Shown: positions 41,228 through 48,968 of the stretch, piece by piece
How positions within the stretch are numbered: position 1 is the stretch's first letter
Layout: every line of letters begins with the position of its first letter
Assembly (NCBI GenBank): GCA_900465685.1
Contig: UEGR01000026.1
Span: 1-64,000, forward strand
DNA: 64,000 nucleotides
Reading direction: 5' to 3'
From: Hyphomicrobiales bacterium
Lineage (GTDB): Bacteria; Pseudomonadota; Alphaproteobacteria; Rhizobiales; Rhizobiaceae
The notes under the pieces: generated by a model
Seen by the model: only the letters and a program-made list of their open reading frames with translations
Database searches by the model: none
What the model was told of the DNA's origin: nothing
Program-made: the position numbers and the translations under genes

Positions 41228-41889
41228 AACTATTTCGTATCACGATAGGACTTTTGTTCGCCACGGCTATGATTGCCCCCCAGATTGCCGAGGCTCGTGG
41301 AGCCTTTGGCGGGCGCATGCCGCGCATGAATTTGGGCGGCGGCGGAATGCATGGCTTCGGTGGTGGCGGAGGCTTTCATGGTCCCCGGATGGGCGGCTTT
41401 AACGGGCCAGCACATTTTGAGCCCCGCTTCAATCCATCGGTGCCGCGCCCTCGCGGTGGCAATGTTCCGCATGCAAGAACGGCGCCGGGCCTGCATCCAG
41501 CGCATCATCCGGTGCCGGCTCCACATCCCGGCCCCAATCCAAAACCTCATCCGGCACCGAAACCACATCCCGGGCCGGGTCCTGCTCCACACCCGGGTCC
41601 CGGGCCAGTTCCGCCCAGACCTGGACCACATCCTTTGCCGCCGCCTCCTCCCCCACCGCCAGGTCCATATTGGCCGGGTTATTGGAATGGAGGTTGGGAT
41701 CCGGCAGCCGCGGCCATAGTTGGCACCGCCGCAGCCGTCGCTATTGGCACGGTCATCGCCAATGTTCCGCCAGACTGTACCAATGTTGCTGTCAACGGCA
41801 TAAACTACAAGGATTGTAACGGAAACTGGTTCGAGCCGAAGTATAACGGACATTCCGTCGTCTATGTTGCAGTGGCTCCGCCAAAGTAG
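41224..41889 (+). CDS. Exported Gly-rich, Pro/His-rich protein
   Basis: A 221-residue protein with a signal peptide (1-23, ending AEARG). Residues 24-60 are glycine-rich with Phe, Met and Arg; residues about 90-152 are an uneven repeat of PHPGP/PKPHPAP units ending in a run of prolines; a hydrophobic stretch (AAAAIVGTAAAVAIGTVIA) follows; the tail has a C-x14-C pair and the closing GHSVVYVAVAPP seen in small exported proteins of sulfatase neighbourhoods. A histidine-rich tract could bind metal ions. Coupled to DUF2092 by ATGA. Confidence 0.72.
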   Translation: MKLFRITIGLLFATAMIAPQIAEARGAFGGRMPRMNLGGGGMHGFGGGGGFHGPRMGGFNGPAHFEPRFNPSVPRPRGGNVPHARTAPGLHPAHHPVPAPHPGPNPKPHPAPKPHPGPGPAPHPGPGPVPPRPGPHPLPPPPPPPPGPYWPGYWNGGWDPAAAAIVGTAAAVAIGTVIANVPPDCTNVAVNGINYKDCNGNWFEPKYNGHSVVYVAVAPPK

Positions 41890-42087
41890 CTAGAACTGGT
41901 TACCCGCTTCATCACTACAGACGGAGCGGGCAACCTGCCAATGCCTTTAACCAGTTCGTCAGAGATGTGGAAAGGCAACCTTACCGCAGAAAACTCCTCG
42001 TGGATTGCCTATCCATTTGTGGTAGACTGCAAGGAATTAAGGTCCGATGCAGATTTGTGACGGCTTGGCGTAAGGAGTTTCAGGCCG

Positions 42088-42918
42088 ATGAGGCAGATCA
42101 ATCGTTGTGTGTACAGAGGGGCAGCATTGGCCTGCCTGTTTGTGACCTCCAATGTCATGGCTGCCGATCAATCAACTTCGTCCGCTCCGCTAGAACCGCG
42201 CGGCTGGATCATTACGCTTGGCGCTGGCACCGAGTATGGCCCGTCTTACGAGGGCGCGCACGATAAGTCGTTCAGCTTTGTGCCCTCTTTCGATATCCGT
42301 CGCCTTGGTGAAGCAGCAGACCTTAGCGCTCCCGACGACAATATCGACTATTCGCTGTTTGAATTGGGTGGCGTCGAGATCGGACCGGTTGTCAGTCTTC
42401 GCGGCAATCGCAAGCCCTCTGACGACCCAAGCCTGCAAGGGTTGCACGAAATCCGCTGGAGCGTGGATGCAGGCGCGTTCGCACAATATTGGGCCATTCA
42501 GGACAAACTGCGCTTTCGTGTCGAAGCCCGACAGGGATTACGGCATGATGACGGCTTTGTAGCCGATCTGGGGGCCGATTGGTTTCAACGCGCAGGCAAG
42601 GATTTGATTTTCTCAGTGGGCCCTCGCCTTTCCTTTGCCAACGCAACCTATATGCAAAACAATTTCGGCGTGAGCGCTAATGAAGTGGCAAATGGGGCTC
42701 TATTGCCCGCCTATGATGCACGCGGAGGTGTGAAATCGGTTGGCGTTGTGGCGAGCGTCACTTACCAGCTAACCGATACTATGAGCATTCAGGCTTATGA
42801 CAAGTTTGAACGGCTGGTGAGCGACGCCGCCGACAGTCCAATTGTCACGCAAGGCGGATCACCCAATCAAAATTCCATCGGCATCATATTGAGCCGGTCA
42901 TTTGAGCTCCGGTTCTGA
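42088..42918 (+). CDS. MipA/OmpV family outer-membrane protein
   Basis: A 276-residue outer-membrane protein with a signal peptide (about 1-25, ending VMAAD). The mature start GWIITLGAGTEYGPSYEGA and the closing IGIILSRSFELRF with terminal Phe are typical of MipA/OmpV barrels. AAGGAG precedes the ATG. About 200 bases separate it from the previous gene, so it may have its own promoter, but it continues the envelope theme of the region. Its 3' end overlaps the stop of the convergent EamA-like gene by 21 bases. Confidence 0.85.
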   Translation: MRQINRCVYRGAALACLFVTSNVMAADQSTSSAPLEPRGWIITLGAGTEYGPSYEGAHDKSFSFVPSFDIRRLGEAADLSAPDDNIDYSLFELGGVEIGPVVSLRGNRKPSDDPSLQGLHEIRWSVDAGAFAQYWAIQDKLRFRVEARQGLRHDDGFVADLGADWFQRAGKDLIFSVGPRLSFANATYMQNNFGVSANEVANGALLPAYDARGGVKSVGVVASVTYQLTDTMSIQAYDKFERLVSDAADSPIVTQGGSPNQNSIGIILSRSFELRF

Positions 42919-43296
42919 TAATTCTTCTTCAACCTGTTCGGCGGTGGAGACCAACCAGACCCCTGACAGAATGAGGATGCTTCCCGCTATCTGCAAAAGA
43001 TAGGTTGGTTCCTGAAACCAAAGCCAGCTGACGGCCAGCACCGCCACATAGCTGATGGCTGAAATCGGAAAAGCCTTGCTGAGATCGAAATCAGCAAGCA
43101 CTTTCATCCAGAAGAAGAAGCACGCAATTTCCACCGCCACGGCCGCCAGCATCCATGGCGAAGTTGCCGCAGCGATTACCCACCCAAAGCCTGCCGTTGT
43201 GATCTGGTCCAGATGTTCAGCTGCAAACTTCACAAAAATCTGCGCCAATGTGTTGAAGACCGGAATGGCGATCCAGAGCGCGACGTGACTTTTCAC
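42898..43296 (-). CDS. Small EamA/SMR-type membrane transporter subunit (ArnF-like)
   Basis: A 132-residue protein with four predicted helices, the size and layout of small multidrug resistance and ArnE/ArnF subunits. It resembles EamA half-transporters (WLWFQEPTYLLQIAGSILILSGVWLV). A second such gene (45284) lies in the same operon; ArnE and ArnF form such a pair that flips undecaprenyl-linked aminoarabinose. It starts at a GTG overlapping the upstream stop (GTGA). The C-terminus is acidic. The flippase role is inferred. Confidence 0.78.
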   Translation of the reverse strand: MKSHVALWIAIPVFNTLAQIFVKFAAEHLDQITTAGFGWVIAAATSPWMLAAVAVEIACFFFWMKVLADFDLSKAFPISAISYVAVLAVSWLWFQEPTYLLQIAGSILILSGVWLVSTAEQVEEELSEPELK

Positions 43297-44471
43297 GACT
43301 TCGCCTCCAGTGTTTCATCGACTGCAAACATCGGTGAAACCAGTTTCAACACGGCCTGAATTATGGGATTGCGGTGCCGGAAAAACATCGCATTGCGCGT
43401 CAGACGACTGCCAAGCCTGACCTTGTTCTCATAGTATGCCTGCCCGCTTTGATAGCGGCGCATACCGTGCTTGAGGCAGTATTCGAGATTGTTGAACCAG
43501 CTGAGATAATAGAGATTGTATTTGCGTCCAGCCTCAGCATCCATGCAGAAGAATTTGTCGATCAGCACCTGTTCATCGCAAACGAAAATGTTCGCTGCTA
43601 GAATTTGCTCTTCAACCTTGTAGACGGTACAGAAAGACCGTCCGCGCATCTGCCGTAATATTCCCGTGAAATAGGCGCTAGTGAGCGCTTCAAACTGCCA
43701 TTCGCTTCGTTCACGCGTATGATTATAAAGCTCCATGAAGCGTGGCAAAAAATCGGCAATATCCGAGTGATACTCAACAGTCACTGCATCACGGCTGCGC
43801 AACTTGCGGCGCATATCCTTGCGTGTTCCAGGTGAAAGCCGCGCCAGATAGTCTTCGATCGAAGCAAAGTCTATGTCCAGCCATGCGGTTGCCAGACCGG
43901 GCATGACGGCATAACCACCCGCTGCAAACACATTTTGCAAGACGTCGGGAAGTGTTTCAGGCACATCCTTGATGCCACGAAGGGCGCAGCCTTCAGCATC
44001 GGCCATTCGGTTAAAGCCTTCAAGGAGTTGCTTTAGCAAAACCGGCTGCATCTCCGGCGCGACGGACATATGAAATCCGGGGGTTCCAATTTCGGTGCAG
44101 GGCGATCCTAGACAGGCGAGACGCAATGTGAGAAAGCTCGACCAATACCGCCGGACGCCGCGCACCAGCCGGCGCATACGCCCCTCCTCCAATGTCGTAT
44201 CAAGTTGATACTCCGTCAGAAAAGCGGGCATTGCGGCAACAATGCGCTCGTTTTGAACAATCGTGACATATCGCCAGTGAAAACCCTCAATACCAGCCTG
44301 TTCGACTGCTAGCAGATAATCATAGTTTTCGATTTCGTTGGGAAAACAGTCGTTCCAGGCCTCGCGACCGATATGGGCTATGGAGGCGACAACGCGCGTT
44401 TCAGCAAGCGCCGTCTTGCCGATGAGTACAGGCGTGCACGCTGGCAGTCCGTCAAACAAGCTCGCAAGCAT
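43293..44471 (-). CDS. GNAT/FemAB-like acyltransferase (BioF2/CelD-like)
   Basis: A 392-residue protein with a double GNAT-like fold of the Acetyltransf_6 (BioF2-like, CelD/FemAB-related) type. Typical parts are YLARLSPGTRKDMRRKLRS (about 205-223), the YNHTRERSEWQFE segment, and KYNLYYLSWFNNLEYCLKHGMRRYQSG. These enzymes transfer acyl or aminoacyl groups to amines in envelope or lipid precursors. The ATG at 44471 overlaps the hydrolase gene by 20 bases; a longer frame is less likely. It is coupled to the small transporter by GTGA. Confidence 0.77.
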   Translation of the reverse strand: MLASLFDGLPACTPVLIGKTALAETRVVASIAHIGREAWNDCFPNEIENYDYLLAVEQAGIEGFHWRYVTIVQNERIVAAMPAFLTEYQLDTTLEEGRMRRLVRGVRRYWSSFLTLRLACLGSPCTEIGTPGFHMSVAPEMQPVLLKQLLEGFNRMADAEGCALRGIKDVPETLPDVLQNVFAAGGYAVMPGLATAWLDIDFASIEDYLARLSPGTRKDMRRKLRSRDAVTVEYHSDIADFLPRFMELYNHTRERSEWQFEALTSAYFTGILRQMRGRSFCTVYKVEEQILAANIFVCDEQVLIDKFFCMDAEAGRKYNLYYLSWFNNLEYCLKHGMRRYQSGQAYYENKVRLGSRLTRNAMFFRHRNPIIQAVLKLVSPMFAVDETLEAKS

Positions 44472-45270
44472 TCTGCCCCTCGAAATAGCTGGCGGTGAAA
44501 TCCGCGACTGAACGATGCTGCCGATCCACATGAATCATGTGATAGCTGTCCTCAATCCAGTGCAGGCTGCTTGGTGCTCCCAGATGTCGGGCGATATATT
44601 CTGCCTGTCTTGGATTGCTCAGATCATCTTCACGCGCGTGGAGAATGAGTGTTGGGATTCGAATGGCAGGAAGCTGCTGTCGAAATGCCTGTCCCAGACG
44701 ATACATTTCAATAATCCCGGTCCCGGGGAAATGTTCCAGCACACCTTCTGCCGACATGCCTGTCATGAGGCGGCGCAACCGATCATCCTTGATGCCCATT
44801 GCCGGAGTTTCGGAAAAATTCAGGCGATTGAGAAAGGGTACATGCGCCAGCCAGCCGATTTGCCGGGATAGAAATGGATAAAAGAAAGGTACCCCCCAGC
44901 CATCATAATGAAAGCACGGAGAATAAAGTGCGACAGCCTTTATGGAACCTGGATTGCGATGCGCGGACAAAAGCGCCAGCTTTCCCCCCACACAGATACC
45001 AGCTGCATAGGTGGTGTCCGCATAGGCTTTCAGCTTTTCCGTCGCTTCTTCGACACTATCAAGCCAGTCGCGCCAGTGGCTTTTGCGAAATGACGCTTCG
45101 CTTTCTCCGTGTCCAGCAAGAAGAGGCGCATAGACCGTAAAGCCCCGTCGATTGAGAAGTCGCCCGACCAGGCGCATCTCCGCCGGAGCACCCGTCATGC
45201 CGTGAACCAGTAACACGGCCTGTCCGTTGGTTCCCGGCATAAAGAATGAAAACGGATCGGAGAGATTCAT
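44452..45270 (-). CDS. Alpha/beta hydrolase with Cys at the nucleophile elbow
   Basis: A 272-residue alpha/beta hydrolase resembling carboxylesterase Est30-type enzymes: LLVHGMTGAPAEM at the oxyanion site, LAGHGES, aspartate in HAREDD and histidine in DSYHMIHVDRQ. The nucleophile elbow reads GIC93VGG instead of GxSxG, as in dienelactone hydrolase. The change might make it an acyltransferase or a lactone hydrolase, or may lower activity. Thirteen bases separate it from the preceding small transporter gene. Confidence 0.83.
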   Translation of the reverse strand: MNLSDPFSFFMPGTNGQAVLLVHGMTGAPAEMRLVGRLLNRRGFTVYAPLLAGHGESEASFRKSHWRDWLDSVEEATEKLKAYADTTYAAGICVGGKLALLSAHRNPGSIKAVALYSPCFHYDGWGVPFFYPFLSRQIGWLAHVPFLNRLNFSETPAMGIKDDRLRRLMTGMSAEGVLEHFPGTGIIEMYRLGQAFRQQLPAIRIPTLILHAREDDLSNPRQAEYIARHLGAPSSLHWIEDSYHMIHVDRQHRSVADFTASYFEGQNACELV

Positions 45271-45283
45271 GAATTCTACTTTC

Positions 45284-45640
45284 TCAAAGCCCTGTCAGGC
45301 CGACGCAAACGACGCCAATCGTGATCAATGAAACTCCGAAGGCGTGACGCTGATTGATCTTTTCGGAAAAGAATAAGGACCCGGCGGCGACCATCGCCGC
45401 GTAACTCAACGCCATCAAGGGAAAGGCGATTGACAGAGGAACCTGTTCCAGCACCAGCATCCAGCAGAACAATTCCACCGCCCAGAAAACCACACCCAGC
45501 CACGTGACCGGCAGCAAAAGGGTTCGCCACATGTCGGGCGCGCGATCCGCCGCAAACTTGAAGCAGACTTCGCGCCCCACTTCCGTAAGGATGCAGAAAA
45601 TCACCAGTGCCAGCATCGACAAGGAAAGCGTTCCGGTCAT
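45284..45640 (-). CDS. Small EamA/SMR-type membrane transporter subunit (ArnE-like)
   Basis: A 118-residue, four-helix protein of the SMR/EamA half-size type. WLGVVFWAVELFCWMLVLEQVPLSIAFPLMALSYAAMVAAG (read in parts) and INQRHAFGVSLITIGVV carry the Pro and Gly pattern of such subunits. It is coupled to the arginase-fold gene by ATGA (45637-45640). Together with the 132-residue protein at 42898 it could form a heterodimer. Confidence 0.8.
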   Translation of the reverse strand: MTGTLSLSMLALVIFCILTEVGREVCFKFAADRAPDMWRTLLLPVTWLGVVFWAVELFCWMLVLEQVPLSIAFPLMALSYAAMVAAGSLFFSEKINQRHAFGVSLITIGVVCVGLTGL

Positions 45641-46593
45641 TGCACCATCATCCCGCTCAATGCATGCAGAAGTTGGTGATTGAGCGCGCTGTTGACCGCG
45701 ATTGTGTGCTCCATGGCATCAGGTCCGGCGGGCTGATCAAGCATGACCTCGATATTTTTCACGATCCGGCGGGTGAACGGTCCACGATAAATGGGTCGCG
45801 AATAATCACCGATCACATCAGCCCCGACGATGCGATGACGTCCGCTGATTACCCGCAGAGCCTCCAACAGAAACGGCAACCGCATCTGCCCCTGATCCCA
45901 GTTCGTAACGGCCTCGTCGCGGGCCAGAACATCCTTGTCTATGGTGATGTAAACAGCTTCGGTACCAATACGGGAGATCAGACGTGATACGAAATCTGCC
46001 TCTCCACAATCGGCAATCGTTCGCCAATCAATGTAACCCCTTCTGTGGGAATGGCTCGCTCCAGCACCATAACTGCACCAGACACGGCTGGGTGCGTGGT
46101 CGTAGGGATAGAGTTCGAGCCGCTCGTCCCTCAAAAGTGACAGATTGGCACCTTTCCATTCGGGAAGGTTCAGGTCGCTGCTGCACACACCGAGAGTAAT
46201 GATCTTCTTCACCAGAGGATTTGCAGCGGCCCGATTGACCCAGGACCCGCAATGCACACCATTTTTGAAATGAACCCAATCGGGGTGATTGTCGAAATGG
46301 ATCAGTGTGATCGGCTGACGCGACTGTTCCAGCGCAAGTTCAAGCAACAGAGATGTGATGTGATGAAAGTCACCAGAGCCCATGAAGAACAGGGAAGCCT
46401 CTCCAGCCCTCTTTGAAAAAGCATCCGATAGCTGCTTCTTCAACTTGGTCAATTCATCCGGGCGAGCCCAAAGGCGAAGCAAGTCGCCTTCAGCCTTGGC
46501 CATAATTTCGGACGCGCCAGCATCGCGGCACGTCCTCATAAAGTCGGACTGCAGCTCCAGCGCGTCATCGAGATGAAGAAGATGGAGCTGCAT
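45637..46593 (-). CDS. Arginase/deacetylase-fold (UPF0489-like) protein
   Basis: A 318-residue protein with motifs of the ureohydrolase superfamily: GSGDFHH (72-78), HFD101-N-H103-P-D105 and TID219-K-D221-VL, which line up with the GGDHS, DAHxD and SxDxD metal motifs of arginases. The substitution of Ala by Asn in DxHxD is characteristic of the UPF0489 group. It could be a Mn2+ hydrolase acting on a guanidino or amide group. It begins five bases after the aminotransferase stop. Confidence 0.78.
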   Translation of the reverse strand: MQLHLLHLDDALELQSDFMRTCRDAGASEIMAKAEGDLLRLWARPDELTKLKKQLSDAFSKRAGEASLFFMGSGDFHHITSLLLELALEQSRQPITLIHFDNHPDWVHFKNGVHCGSWVNRAAANPLVKKIITLGVCSSDLNLPEWKGANLSLLRDERLELYPYDHAPSRVWCSYGAGASHSHRRGYIDWRTIADCGEADFVSRLISRIGTEAVYITIDKDVLARDEAVTNWDQGQMRLPFLLEALRVISGRHRIVGADVIGDYSRPIYRGPFTRRIVKNIEVMLDQPAGPDAMEHTIAVNSALNHQLLHALSGMMVQ

Positions 46594-46598
46594 TTTTG

Positions 46599-48023
46599 TT
46601 ACCGCTTTGCTGCGCGCACGAAGAGCTGGTCGAGCAGTGTCAGCGCTAGATCGATCTCTTCGTGGGAAATCAGCAAGTTGGGAGCCAACGTGATGACATT
46701 CTTGTGGTAGCCGCCAACGTCGAGCACGAGACCATAATTCTTGCCATTAACAGCAAGGTCTCCCTTCATGCCTTCATCGCACATCCAGTCAAGCGTGGCT
46801 TTGTCTGGCGTGTAACTGTCTTCCTGACAAACTTCCAACCGGAGCGCGAGGCCGAGACCATCGACTTCGCCGATTGTCTTGTGTTTTGCCTGAAGCTGCT
46901 TCAGTCCATCGAGGAAGTAGGCGCCTTTCTCCATGATCGTCGCGCCATAGTCTTTCTCTTCTTCCAGCATCCGCAACGTCTCAAGCGCAATAGCCGTGCC
47001 CATGGGGTTGCTTGCAAATGTGGAATGGGTCGAACCGGGAGGGAAAACACCCGGATGGATCATGTCTTCACGCGCCCAGATACCTGACAACGGGTTGAGG
47101 CCATTGGTGATTGCCTTGCCGAACACCAAGACATCCGGATTGACACCAAAATGCTCAATCGACCACAGTTTACCGGTGCGATAGACCCCCATCTGAATTT
47201 CATCGACCACCAGCAAGATGCCGTGTTCATCGAGAACCTTCTTCAGTTCCTTGAAGAAGTTCATTGGCGGAATAACATAGCCACCAGTGCCCTGAATCGG
47301 CTCCACATAGAAGGCAGCGAATTCCGACTTGCCAGCCTTCGGATCCCAAACACCGTTATACTCGCTTTCAAACAAACGAGCGAATTTCTGAACGCAATAA
47401 TGCCCGTACTCTTCCTTGCTCATGCCCTTGGGGCCACGGAAATGATACGGAAACTCGATGAACTGCGCGCGATCAGAGAAATGGCCGTAGCGACGGCGAT
47501 AACGATAGCTCGATGTGATCGACGATGCACCCAGCGTACGTCCATGATAGCCGCCTTCAAAGGCAAACATCAGGCTCTTGCCGCCGCTGAAGTTGCGCAC
47601 CAGCTTGAGTGAATCCTCGACAGCCTGCGATCCGCCGACATTGAAATGAACGCGGCCTTTTGTGCCGAACTTGCGTTGCGCGTCCTGCGCAATCAGGGCC
47701 GCGAGTTCCACCTTCTCGCGGTGGAGATACTGTGAGGCGACCTGCGGCAGCGTATCAAGCTGGCGATGTGCAGCTGCATTCAAACGCGGGTTGCGATAGC
47801 CGAAGTTGACCGCCGAATACCACATCTGCAAATCGAGAAATGGCGTCTCTTGCTCGTTGAACAGAAATGATCCTTCGCAACCGGTGAAAAACGCGGGATT
47901 TTCCGAGTAATGGACCGTGTCACCATGCGAGCAATAAAGCTCTTCAAGCAGACGCAGATCGCTTTCAGTTTCGGCAACAACCGAATAGGGTTGGGACGAA
48001 TTGGAAGTCACAGTCTTGTTCAT
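46599..48023 (-). CDS. Class III PLP-dependent aminotransferase
   Basis: A 474-residue aminotransferase. The PLP lysine is K303 (FGKAITNG), the pyridine-binding aspartate D274 in VVDEIQMG, with the cofactor phosphate site in NVGGSQAVEDSLK and GGYHGRT. Pattern and length recall omega-aminotransferases such as lysine 6-, diaminobutyrate or 4-aminobutyrate aminotransferases. The ATG at 48023 is chosen over one 16 codons earlier for family length. It is the first gene of a leftward set of six closely packed genes. The amine donor cannot be assigned. Confidence 0.87.
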   Translation of the reverse strand: MNKTVTSNSSQPYSVVAETESDLRLLEELYCSHGDTVHYSENPAFFTGCEGSFLFNEQETPFLDLQMWYSAVNFGYRNPRLNAAAHRQLDTLPQVASQYLHREKVELAALIAQDAQRKFGTKGRVHFNVGGSQAVEDSLKLVRNFSGGKSLMFAFEGGYHGRTLGASSITSSYRYRRRYGHFSDRAQFIEFPYHFRGPKGMSKEEYGHYCVQKFARLFESEYNGVWDPKAGKSEFAAFYVEPIQGTGGYVIPPMNFFKELKKVLDEHGILLVVDEIQMGVYRTGKLWSIEHFGVNPDVLVFGKAITNGLNPLSGIWAREDMIHPGVFPPGSTHSTFASNPMGTAIALETLRMLEEEKDYGATIMEKGAYFLDGLKQLQAKHKTIGEVDGLGLALRLEVCQEDSYTPDKATLDWMCDEGMKGDLAVNGKNYGLVLDVGGYHKNVITLAPNLLISHEEIDLALTLLDQLFVRAAKR

Positions 48024-48161
48024 GGATGTGCTTTCTGGGAATGATAGTGATTGTCTTTGCAACAGGCGCATTTCGAGCGTCGACTTGCTGCTTGTGAGCA
48101 GATTTGCCGTTACGAAGGTTGGGACTTATAGATTTGGGAGTTCAGCGAGACCGGTGATTAC

Positions 48162-48842
48162 TCAAGCAGCGGCAAACCTCTGGGGAAACTCTTCTTCCCG
48201 CAATGCAGGTAACAGGCCGCGCAGACTTCGCGTGACATCATGAAAGCCGTCATAGGCTATGAACGGGATATTCTGGTTACGACAATGATCCGCCAGGGCT
48301 TTCTTGGCGAAGATTAGTTCTGGTCGGTCGGACACGCAGAAGTCCGACCGACCATCGCCAACGTAGACGCGAGGGACGGCAACATCGAGAACTCTGCATT
48401 TGCAGACGCCTGATGCAGCCCGACATCCACTGTCGGCGTAAGGAGAAAGGAGCGCGTAGCTATCGCGTCCGACATGTTCGGTTACCACAAAGCGGTTGGC
48501 GATCACCGGCAATGAGTCGAGGCCAATCCGCGAAAGAATGCGCCGGATAAAGTAGTCCACACCATCGCTGACAATGGTAACGGCTAAGTTTTCCGATTGG
48601 CAGAAGGCGACGAATGCAATGAAACCGGGATCGATCTCGATTTCATCCAGAACCGCGTCGAGTTCATCACGACGCGCATCGATCAGGGCAATCTGCTGGC
48701 GCATGCAGACACCGGAGTCGATCTCGCCCGCAGCCCACTGTGCCTCGATTTCTTCCCATGATGGATCGGCAAGACGAGACAGAACATAATCCGTTGCATC
48801 ATGCGTCGAAATCGTTCCGTCAAAGTCACAATATATATGCAT
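48162..48842 (-). CDS. MtnX-like HAD phosphatase
   Basis: A 226-residue HAD-IB phosphatase. Motif I is CD6FD8GT, motif II lies in VTIVSDGVD and motif III in VYVGDGRSDFC. It is similar to MtnX, the enol-phosphate phosphatase of methionine salvage, but no other methionine-salvage gene is nearby; the cluster around it suggests another phosphorylated substrate. It lies between the two-component system and the aminotransferase operon, 138 bases before the latter. Confidence 0.83.
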   Translation of the reverse strand: MHIYCDFDGTISTHDATDYVLSRLADPSWEEIEAQWAAGEIDSGVCMRQQIALIDARRDELDAVLDEIEIDPGFIAFVAFCQSENLAVTIVSDGVDYFIRRILSRIGLDSLPVIANRFVVTEHVGRDSYALLSPYADSGCRAASGVCKCRVLDVAVPRVYVGDGRSDFCVSDRPELIFAKKALADHCRNQNIPFIAYDGFHDVTRSLRGLLPALREEEFPQRFAAA

Positions 48843-48968
48843 CTAATCGGCCTCTGCTAATTGACAGGGCTTCTAGCAGCCGTAACTGAGGCGATGCTGA
48901 TGGGAAAATGAAGCGAAACTGAAATCTCGCCTGTTTTCTTAAAAAATCTGCATTTTATGCAAAGAAAG

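Noticed and set aside
44452-44471. Frameshift joining the hydrolase and GNAT-like genes
   Set aside because: Both proteins have complete domains; the 20-base overlap is an ordinary operon overlap.
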